Shown here: piece after piece, positions 32,901 through 35,832 of the stretch
How positions within the stretch are numbered: position 1 is the first letter of the stretch
Layout: each line of letters begins with the position of its first letter
Notes under the pieces: generated by a model
The model's input: only the letters and a program-made list of their open reading frames with translations
Told to the model about the DNA's origin: nothing
Databases searched by the model: none
Position numbers and translations under genes: made by a program
Assembly (NCBI RefSeq): GCF_000003605.2
Contig: NW_003140811.1
Coordinates: 1,028,539-1,064,370, forward strand
DNA: 35,832 nt
Origin: Saccoglossus kowalevskii
Taxonomy: Eukaryota; Hemichordata; Enteropneusta; Harrimaniidae
Reading direction: 5' to 3'

Positions 32901-34911
32901 TAGCAGTTGAGCACTCGAAGAAAGATAGTAAGCGAGAAAGAGCTAAAAAAAAATATTTTAACACTTCAGATAAAAAATGTTCAATTATTCATTAAATATA
33001 TCATGCGACATTTAGAAGCTAAGTTTAATTCTATCTTCTGCATTATTAACTGACATAAAACTAATTTAAAATGATAAGTACATACATTTATGATATATTA
33101 CATAACAATAATGAATTAAGAACTGTGTAATAATAGATTCGATATTAAAGGGTGCTGATCATCGTGCCACGTCCTGTTTGATACGGTACTCATATCAACA
33201 TATGACATGTGTAAAATATATTGTACGTTTACATGAAATTTGAACATGCGCTGCGCAGCGACCACCGCCCTTTGATAACCCTTTGAGCACCACCAATTTT
33301 GCCACAAATATTTTTGTACAAAATTTAGCCTATTTTTGATGATAGTTTTAGACCTAATGTACATAGTTTCTTATTAGCTTCAGGTCTTGGTCAAAGTTTT
33401 AGAAAAAAAATATTCAAAAAATGTTATGTGTTTTATTTACGTGAAAGAAGACATAAGTTGATTTTGGCACTCAGGAGTTAATTCCAAGTTCAAGTGCGGT
33501 AATCCTAGCTTGTAGTTTATTACAACACTGCCACATGGAATCAATTCCTGAGACAAATGAATATGTCAGAATAATTTAGTATATTTCAACAAGTGTTTTA
33601 TGCTATATATTAAAGACACAGCAATGAACGAATACCTTCCCACATATATATAAACCACTGTTATCATTTCTTTGTGGTCAAAGGGGAACCTGCCAAACCC
33701 AGAGATTGCACCAAGGAATCATGGGACACTATTGTTTATGTTGTTTACAATGTTGATCTATCTTGTGTTATCCATTGTAATTTTAATCCAGAAAGCAAAT
33801 TTGTTGTGAGATTAGACTTAAATGGAGGTGCCCCTTAAACTTATCAACACCATGAATGACAGAAGCCACAGTACATGAATACACATTACATCACAATGAA
33901 TTATCACTGACAAGGTTACTCATTATTCAAACATCAAATTACCGTTTTCATGCACTCACCATTGAATGCAATGTCGGTTTTAATGGCTATTTTACAAGAA
34001 AGTGAATATGTTTCTGAGCTGTCTTATTGACAGACTCCAGTGTGTCATGAAATGAAACATGTCAGTAACTATTTTATTGATAATTAGTAGTCTACAACCT
34101 AGCAATTAACGTTTTTAATTTAAAAATCTTTTGAATTACAACTGATTCAATAATTACTTAATTAACAGACTAATTAGATTACAGATTTATTTATATTGAC
34201 AAGATAATTATATTATTTATTATATTCAAGACATAATAATTAGATTTGATTTATTGATAGAGCTAATTTAGGGGTAAACTTTAATTAATTATATTCGGTT
34301 GCTTTTTAAAATTTTAATCTAATAAACTGACATGGGTTATATACTACTCGTAAATATTACGTACCGCTTTCTGCATCGTTCCAAGATTGAAGAAGTAAGA
34401 CTATGATTTCCAAAAATCGCGTTTTCGAAGATTATTTTAACACTTATTTAAATTTAACAACAAAAAGTTATATTACCATTTCCAATACCCACGATGACCT
34501 TTCCGATCACCAGGGCTATTTATCCGGCGCTGTTCCGAGAGTCAATGCCCCGACAGTGAAGACGGCGCTAGCGCAGAATATGACAGGTCGACGTCCCAGC
34601 CAGTCATTAAGAAAACCACCCAAAAACGCAAATACGGCAGCAGATCCGATGGTAACAGCAACAATTAACTCCTGCCAGAAGAAGGTCATATCGGGGAAAT
34701 TGTGTCTCAACAATATCATAGCTCCCGATATGACACCGGTATCGTAACCGAACAGAAAGCCACCGATGGCAGAGAAAAGTGTCAAGACAATCACGAAACA
34801 TGATCTCGGCGCTCTCTTCTTGTAAGAGTCCACTAGTCGTTCGCGGCTACCTTCGCCGATGCCGCTCGCCGACGACAGGCTCTTCAAATCCATCGAATCC
34901 GACGTATTCAT
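5712..34911 (-). CDS. SLC2A13: Proton myo-inositol cotransporter (HMIT/SLC2A13-like), nine coding exons
   Basis: A major-facilitator sugar transporter of the SLC2A13 class, predicted to carry myo-inositol with protons across the plasma or an intracellular membrane. Nine exons join with GT-AG sites and matching phases to about 602 residues (human HMIT is somewhat longer). Diagnostic motifs in order: [11 protein letters not shown] in TM1 (~55-64), DWLGRRP in loop 2-3 (~103-109), PESPRW after TM6 (220-225), QQLAGINT in TM7 (298-305), EKIGRR in loop 8-9, [12 protein letters not shown] near TM10 (492-503), PETKG after TM12 (553-557). The long loop 9-10 has eight cysteines (397-459) in a PSI-like pattern and three N-glycosylation sequons, as in HMIT and plant INT transporters. 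An in-frame TAA at 34921-34923 fixes the start at 34911. Coding exon 1 lacks one base (frame break at 34516-34521), probably a sequence error. The acidic C-terminus ends in DVSDGE. Confidence 0.93.
5927..6351. other. Transporter intron 8
   Basis: 425 bp between exons 8 and 9. Nearly half is the palindromic MITE at 6006-6203. Nothing else is recognised. Confidence 0.8.
6006..6203. mobile_element. Small palindromic MITE with TACTGTAAAACACAT ends
   Basis: The left end TATACTGTAAAACACAT and the right end ATGTGTTTTACAGTATA are perfect inverted repeats of 17 bases. The similarity continues inward with changes (TAGCTAnCATGTCATnTTAGC on both arms), so the whole 198 bp can fold back. The outer TA on each side fits a TA target duplication, as in Tc1/mariner-type MITEs. 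No coding capacity. It shares the CTGTAAAA terminus with the other MITE family in this window. Confidence 0.8.
6352..6504 (-). CDS. SLC2A13: SLC2A13-like coding exon 8
   Basis: 153 bp, phase 1 in and phase 1 out, acceptor TTTGTAG, donor GTAAGC. Encodes [14 protein letters not shown] followed by [14 protein letters not shown] and TM11, the strongly conserved HMIT segment. The open frame extends beyond both splice sites but those extensions are intronic. Confidence 0.93.
6813..7051 (-). CDS. SLC2A13: SLC2A13-like coding exon 7 (PSI-like loop and TM10)
   Basis: 239 bp, phase 2 in and phase 1 out, a long T-tract acceptor ending CAG, donor GTAAGT. Carries [14 protein letters not shown], the C-x2-C-x5-C-G-F-C core of a PSI-like module, and further cysteines at 430, 446 and 459. 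Sequons NGS (425) and NST (448) follow. It ends with TM10 sequence running to FFAPG. PSI-like loops are known from plant INT inositol transporters and match the HMIT loop. Confidence 0.92.
7052..9323. other. Transporter intron 6
   Basis: 2.3 kb AT-rich intron. It contains a degraded retroelement fragment near 7215-7620, a slightly less AT-rich stretch to about 7830, and otherwise only short A/T tracts. No exon-like segment with splice support was seen. Confidence 0.7.
7215..7487 (-). pseudogene. Degraded non-LTR retrotransposon C-terminal fragment
   Basis: The minus-strand open frame reads [20 protein letters not shown], then TIADTLSQI. The C...HILLEC arrangement followed by a basic/aromatic residue resembles the zinc-knuckle-like end that follows the RNase H or RT region in Jockey/CR1-type elements (H-x4-C core). 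No RT motif is visible nearby and flanking frames are broken, so it looks like an old, truncated insertion in an intron. Family placement is from pattern memory and moderate at best. Confidence 0.4.
9324..9441 (-). CDS. SLC2A13: SLC2A13-like coding exon 6
   Basis: 118 bp, phase 1 in and phase 2 out, acceptor TTTGCAG, donor GTGAGT. Encodes TM9 ([17 protein letters not shown]) and the start of the large extracellular loop, including sequon NCS at 396-398 and the first cysteine of the PSI-like module. The intron that follows falls inside that module. Confidence 0.91.
9442..10800. other. Transporter intron 5
   Basis: 1.36 kb intron. About 9920-10230 holds three diverged copies of a ~120-130-bp unit, each with a GTTGYYATGGAAA-like core (near 9935, 10055 and 10186). 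The rest is AT-rich and unremarkable. Confidence 0.6.
9920..10230. repeat. Diverged three-copy tandem repeat, ~120-130 bp
   Basis: Cores TGGTTGCCATGGAAAT (~9934), TTGTTGTCATGGAAAC (~10054) and CAGTTGCTATGAAGAC (~10185) recur at spacings of about 120 and 131. They are surrounded by recurring GATCT-G and ATTTTC-type words. The copies are old and imperfect. Confidence 0.4.
10801..10964 (-). CDS. SLC2A13: SLC2A13-like coding exon 5
   Basis: 164 bp, phase 2 in and phase 1 out, acceptor CAACAG, donor GTAAGG. Begins with the base completing Met307, then [12 protein letters not shown]. It covers TM8 and the loop EKIGRRKL (the second GRR-type motif of the superfamily), ending LGSMMG. No stop in frame. 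Confidence 0.92.
11032..11307. mobile_element. MITE with AAGGGCGGT inverted ends and TA duplication
   Basis: The left end AAGGGCGGTAGTTGTCGCG pairs with the right end, whose reverse complement is AAGGGCGGTGATTGTTGCG. TA flanks each end (11030-11031 and 11308-11309). 276 bp, noncoding, clearly less AT-rich at its ends than the surrounding intron. It fits a Tc1/mariner-type non-autonomous element. A related fragment sits at 33147-33273. Confidence 0.72.
11427..11620 (+). mobile_element. CTGTAAAATACTT-family MITE, diverged copy
   Basis: Starts ACTGTGAAATACTTTA and runs parallel to the complete copy at 22672-22882: shared TTTTTGGGTGTTTTGTATG, AAATATAGGAAAAAAGGTAT, and an internal hairpin around TCACTGAATCATTCCTTC. 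The right terminus is degraded into a poly-T and TTTACAA, so the end is approximate. Confidence 0.7.
11906..11927. repeat. C-rich homopolymer tract
   Basis: A poly-C run interrupted by T and flanked by CCTTCCTCCCC. Similar C runs occur near 25650-25666, 27547-27560 and 32346. Simple sequence prone to length error. Confidence 0.8.
12453..12564 (-). CDS. SLC2A13: SLC2A13-like coding exon 4
   Basis: 112 bp, phase 1 in and phase 2 out, acceptor TTTGCAG, donor GTGAGT. It was too short for a simple open-frame search but is certain from homology: [23 protein letters not shown] is split here around the conserved QQLxGIN of TM7, part of the sugar-binding site in this superfamily. Confidence 0.92.
12565..14519. 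other. Transporter intron 3
   Basis: 1.95 kb AT-rich intron. I see no repeat with clear boundaries, no exon-like segment and no RNA gene. The minus-strand open frame at 13604-13840 is unsupported. Confidence 0.6.
14520..14731 (-). CDS. SLC2A13: SLC2A13-like coding exon 3
   Basis: 212 bp, phase 2 in and phase 1 out, acceptor GACAG, donor GTATCT. Encodes TM6 ([14 protein letters not shown]...), the family signature PESPRWLI at 220-227, and the charged cytosolic loop between TM6 and TM7 with heptad-like Glu/Lys runs ([13 protein letters not shown]). An in-frame read-through past 14520 into the intron is not coding. Confidence 0.93.
14776..15120 (+). repeat. Hairpin-headed ~150-bp satellite, two copies
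   Basis: Two adjacent perfect hairpins open the block: CAGCC-CTTC-GGCTG (14776-14789) and AATAGC-TCC-GCTATT (14791-14805). Two copies of a unit follow, with the words GAAGATATCATCA, AATCTGA, GTATAATATT, AAGTC-AAAATATCACTTTTTAC and AAAATTAGAGAA. The ATCACTTTTTAC word recurs at 14941 and 15092 (151 bp apart). The same unit appears at 15870-16045 and 16385-16790. Confidence 0.75.
15870..16045 (+). repeat. Satellite unit, single diverged copy
   Basis: Shows AAGCAATCCGGCTGGTAGTT, AAGAAAAAGTCGAAAATAAC, TTTTTACCAAAAATGA and GATATCATCACAAAATCA in the same order as the units at 14825-15120 and 16385-16790. It lies about 100 bases downstream (intron side) of exon 2. Confidence 0.65.
16150..16309 (-). 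CDS. SLC2A13: SLC2A13-like coding exon 2
   Basis: Acceptor TTACAG on the minus strand before 16309, donor GTATGA after 16150. 160 bp, entering in phase 1 and leaving in phase 2. Encodes TM4-TM5 with the [15 protein letters not shown] loop and FITGGQFIA, closely matching HMIT and ending in DGAFSY...NGWR. It is flanked on both sides by satellite arrays. Confidence 0.93.
16385..16790 (+). repeat. ~165-bp satellite, about 2.5 copies, next to exon 2
   Basis: Successive units share ACAAATYTGAAAAGGTC, CAATCTGACTTGCGGTTTTC, AAGAAGTTGAAAATATCAC and TTTTTACC-AAAATGAC. The ATCACTTTTT word recurs at 16481 and 16646 (165 bp). The last unit decays into the tail described next. The first unit starts about 75 bases from exon 2. 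Confidence 0.75.
16791..16880 (+). repeat. GAC-rich tract and terminal hairpin closing the satellite
   Basis: A purine tract (GACGTGGACGAAAGACGAC) is followed by the hairpin AGCTCCG (16844-16850) / CGGAGCT (16868-16874) with a 17-base loop, then GAAAAT. The arrangement parallels the end of the other repeat at 27030-27110, which has a different stem sequence. Confidence 0.6.
17690..17935 (+). repeat. Diverged copy of the 267-bp repeat
   Basis: Contains CACCAGTCAGCCATTTTTAA and AAAATGGCCACCATTCGGCC, matching words in the tandem repeat at 26310-26820 in the same orientation. Boundaries are vague and spacing differs. Confidence 0.45.
19513..20214. mobile_element. 702-bp non-autonomous element with inverted ends and internal palindromic array
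   Basis: The left end CGTTCACGTT then GATCTCGGCACGTG is mirrored at the right end (reverse complement CGTTCACGTT then GATCTCGGCACGTG), with 3-4 bases differing between the two blocks. Inside, from about 19531 to 19900, variants of CGGCATGTGCCGA recur. The right end carries the perfect palindrome TCGGCACGTGCCGA (20183-20196). No transposase is encoded. The target duplication is not clear. It is probably a MITE whose sub-terminal motif has been amplified. Confidence 0.7.
19531..19900 (+). repeat. 28/42-bp tandem array of CGGCAnGTGCCGA units
   Basis: Starts of CGGCA-like units fall at about 19531, 19560, 19602, 19645, 19687, 19715 and 19743: spacings of 29, 42, 43, 42, 28 and 28. Short spacers read GGAACCGA. 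Long spacers add GTGTGTGAACGGTCAGG. Spacing in steps close to 14 suggests a 14-bp sub-unit. Overlapping open frames on both strands are by-products of the repetition. Confidence 0.75.
20388..20498 (+). repeat. Exact 56-bp tandem duplication
   Basis: The block beginning TAGGAACCTCTTATTAAAC and ending CTCAGTGTTGAT occurs at 20388 and again at 20444 with no mismatch seen across about 54 bases. It is a recent duplication or an assembly artefact. Confidence 0.9.
22672..22882 (+). mobile_element. CTGTAAAATACTT-family MITE, intact copy
   Basis: Begins ACTGTAAAATACTTTAT and ends ATAAAGTATTTTACAGT, perfect 17-base inverted repeats around 211 bp. Internally there is a 12-base-stem hairpin, ATTTTCACTGAA (22811-22822) and TTCAGTGAAAAT (22830-22841), with a 7-base loop. 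Noncoding. It serves as reference for the copies at 11427, 24362 and 27116. Confidence 0.85.
23110..23402 (+). repeat. Dispersed ~290-bp repeat, copy 1, running into the gap
   Basis: About 90 percent identical by eye to 26819-27107, including GGTCAAGGCATGTCC, GGCAGCCACTCAGTCAAAGG, CCAGGCGTCTCTGA and the hairpin-forming end TTAGTCCC...GGGACT. The last known base before the gap lies in the 3' arm of that hairpin. Confidence 0.85.
23403..24361. other. Assembly gap (959 N)
   Basis: Unresolved bases. Open frames crossing it on both strands are artefacts of translating N. See the finding on the paralogous copy, which suggests the true missing sequence may be very short. Confidence 0.99.
24362..24510 (-). 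mobile_element. CTGTAAAATACTT-family MITE, truncated copy after the gap
   Basis: In reverse orientation relative to 22672-22882, it matches 27118-27260 nearly base for base (GAATGAATGATTCAGTAAAAA, CAAATATAGCTTTTTTCCTC, CATTCAACTCATCACAAATC). Homology fades after AAAATCTTTTTAGG. The outer end near 24362 is cut by the gap. Confidence 0.8.
25241..25717. mobile_element. Harbinger-like MITE with TTA target duplication
   Basis: The ends form ~39-40-base inverted repeats starting GGGACGACRTCAAAAGATC and continuing TCGGATAAAAAA, with about four differences between arms. The element is 477 bp and flanked on both sides by TTA (25238-25240 and 25718-25720). A 3-bp TTA/TAA duplication and GGG-starting ends are typical of the PIF/Harbinger superfamily. 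No transposase frame exists inside, and a poly-C tract lies near 25650. Confidence 0.85.
26001..26300 (+). repeat. 131-bp tandem repeat, ~2.3 copies, with internal sub-repeat
   Basis: The word GCTTGATCAATAATCAACAT starts at 26001, 26132 and 26263, exactly 131 apart. Within each unit, TGCCATCAAGTTCACATTAC appears twice, about 50 bases apart, so the array is nested. Confidence 0.9.
26310..26821 (+). repeat. ~267-bp tandem repeat, about two copies
   Basis: CCCACCATGACTGATGT occurs at 26531 and 26798 (267 bp). Other ordered words are CAATGCCAAGT, TGAAATCGGTCAAGGCAT, GGTTGATGACATGT, AAAATGACCACCA and GACGTGCATCAG. The earlier copy from about 26310 is diverged. The array leads directly into the ~290-bp repeat at 26819. 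Confidence 0.8.
26819..27109 (+). repeat. Dispersed ~290-bp repeat, copy 2, with terminal hairpin
   Basis: Parallel to 23110-23402. Ends with a GAC-rich tract (GACGGACACACGGACG), then TTAGTCCC (27073-27080) pairing with GGGACTAA (27102-27109), followed by AAAAG. Immediately followed by a MITE copy. No coding frame. Confidence 0.85.
27116..27298 (-). mobile_element. CTGTAAAATACTT-family MITE, reverse copy
   Basis: Starts ACTATAAAATATTC and ends AAAGTATTTTTCAG, imperfect inverted ends. Internal words and the hairpin TCACTGAATGAATGATTCAG match the other copies. It lies six bases after the hairpin-terminated repeat. Confidence 0.8.
33147..33273. mobile_element. Short relative of the AAGGGCGGT MITE
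   Basis: The left end AAAGGGTGCTGATCATCG and the right end (reverse complement AAAGGGCGGTGGTCGCTGCG) are imperfect inverted repeats like those at 11032-11307. ACATGCGC precedes the right end in both. The palindrome CGCTGCGCAGCG lies at 33249-33260. Probably an internally deleted copy of about 127 bp. Confidence 0.5.
34477..34911 (-). CDS. SLC2A13: SLC2A13-like coding exon 1 (contains a frame break)
   Basis: ATG at 34909-34911 in context GCCATGA, with an in-frame stop four codons upstream. The first ~36 residues are a hydrophilic cytosolic N-terminus. Then come TM1 with [13 protein letters not shown]2 and the DWLGRRP loop, TM3 and the start of TM4. The open frame hits TAG at 34516-34518 after GTAPDK. 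Conserved transporter sequence ([14 protein letters not shown]) continues in the next frame to a GTAATA donor at 34476. One extra base in the AAA at 34519-34521 would restore the frame and give the phase-1 end that exon 2 requires. The exon is 435 bp as given; 436 is needed. Confidence 0.88.
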
Positions 34912-35300
34912 GGCGAATAGTTACTTTCTCGAAGGTTTCAAAGAAAAATACGCTCCGTCGATCAAAACGTCGCCATGTTGACAATACATCGTTATTCCTT
35001 TGCGCACGCCCGTTTGCGCAACAATCAATTTCATCTTCAAGTTATTTACAAATCGGGAATAATAATAGCCCGAATAACAGTATTGTTTTGAAAATATAGC
35101 CCCTCCTCCGGTAGATGTTTCTGTGTGATAAACACTAACAAACGAACGAATTTGACAATAAAGTCATCGTCCAACTGCCTTTTAGACAGTTAACAGTATA
35201 CACGTAATATACTAGTACTTCTTTGATGCAGACTGCGTACTCGCCCGTATGATCGTCGCATGCCACTGCGCTCGTACAGACTTATATAACATAGAAAGCG
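34912..35300 (-). promoter_or_regulatory. 5' leader and presumed promoter of the inositol transporter gene
   Basis: Directly upstream of the ATG the sequence turns less AT-rich and richer in CpG than the introns. On the minus strand a TATA-like TATATAAG lies at 35281-35288, which would place a start site near 35255 and give a leader of about 340 nt. GCGCA-type words (TTGCGCA near 34999 and 35015) resemble NRF-1 half sites. All of this is inference from position and composition. Confidence 0.35.
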
Positions 35301-35832
35301 AATAAACCGAAATATTTTAATTAAAAAACACACGATATATTTGACAAAAAAAAGCATATTTTTCAGTATAAAGAAGTCGCATGTGATTTTCGTAAATCCT
35401 TGATATATTACACCAGCTCAGAAAGCGCTATGCATAGCGCTTAGCGTGTGACACGCCCACATTTCGTGTAGCGCAGCACGACTCGGAGGCATTTCCATAC
35501 AGTTGTCATAGCGACACTTTCATTCCATGTATAACAGAACTCGCTTAGTGTTTTGAACACTCAAAAAATTCCGATGTCTATGTGCGTGTATGGCCTCCTT
35601 AGTGACCAAGGTGCGCACGACTATTCCGCGCACGTTGATATATGTATGTATATATATGTTTGATGGCCCGGGAAATCAAAGGCGTTGCGAAACGTTTATA
35701 TCTGGGGAACTAATAACAGTCACAATTCTCATGGGTTACAATAATGGGATGCGCATTTCACGATATCCAGCCTCAAGTTCCACACAATGGCGATACCTCA
35801 TTTGTTTTACACGCGTTTCATGAAAACAAGCG
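35301..35832. other. Upstream flank with palindromes
   Basis: No gene is supported here. The notable content is the perfect palindrome AAGCGCTATGCATAGCGCTT at 35423-35442 and the adjacent near-palindrome GCGTGT-G-ACACGC at 35444-35456. The plus-strand open frame at 35590-35823 has no homology or splice support and reaches the window edge region. Confidence 0.6.

Larger units (their letters stand above)
16310..34476. other. Transporter intron 1 (18.2 kb)
   Basis: The long first intron. Repeats are listed separately. Outside them (roughly 16880-19500, 20500-22670, 24540-25230, 27600-33140 and 33280-34476) I see only AT-rich sequence, poly-T/poly-C tracts and short unsupported open frames. Introns this long near the 5' end often hold enhancers, but no specific site can be named from one sequence. 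Confidence 0.65.

Noticed and set aside
34403-34747. Plus-strand open frame opposite transporter exon 1
   Set aside because: Shadow of the conserved minus-strand coding exon. The antisense protein resembles nothing.
5712-34911. Transporter gene as a pseudogene because of the exon 1 stop
   Set aside because: Only one one-base break. All sixteen splice signals and eight other exons are intact with conserved motifs, so a sequence error or allele is more likely.
35590-35823. Plus-strand open frame near the right edge
   Set aside because: Composition is non-coding-like, with no homology or splice signals. Could only be judged with sequence beyond the window.

Overview
This window is eukaryotic and AT-rich. 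It shows spliced genes with GT-AG introns, many short inverted-repeat transposons and intronic satellites. The protein coded on the minus strand is an animal-type proton/myo-inositol cotransporter (HMIT, SLC2A13). Together with the repeat style this suggests a marine invertebrate metazoan, perhaps a hemichordate or lophotrochozoan. The phylum cannot be settled from the window alone.

Layout. (1) Positions 1-2891 hold the 3' part of an uncharacterised plus-strand gene: four visible exons, a long disordered last exon, and a polyA signal near 3117. Its start lies left of the window or was not found. (2) Positions 2892-5711 are a tail-to-tail intergenic region with one candidate inverted-repeat element. 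(3) Positions 5712-34911 on the minus strand are one SLC2A13-like gene. It has nine coding exons (34477-34911, 16150-16309, 14520-14731, 12453-12564, 10801-10964, 9324-9441, 6813-7051, 6352-6504, 5712-5926), each with consensus splice sites. The implied protein is about 602 residues with 12 membrane segments and a cysteine-rich PSI-like extracellular loop. Coding exon 1 is one base short: the reading frame breaks at 34516-34521 while transporter homology continues in the next frame. (4) Positions 34912-35832 hold the 5' leader and presumed promoter, including a perfect 20-bp palindrome.

Introns. The 18-kb first intron (16310-34476) shows no supportable gene. It carries a Harbinger-like MITE with a TTA target duplication (25241-25717), a 702-bp element with an internal palindromic tandem array (19513-20214), several copies of a ~200-bp MITE ending in CTGTAAAATACTT, 131-bp and ~267-bp tandem repeats, and a 959-base assembly gap. 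The sequences flanking that gap are nearly contiguous in a second repeat copy at 26822-27298. Introns 1 and 2 share a ~150-165-bp satellite whose arrays are bounded by small hairpins. Intron 6 has a degraded non-LTR retrotransposon fragment.

The two genes are convergent and nothing in the sequence ties their functions together. No tRNA, rRNA, CRISPR array or bacterial-type operon was seen.
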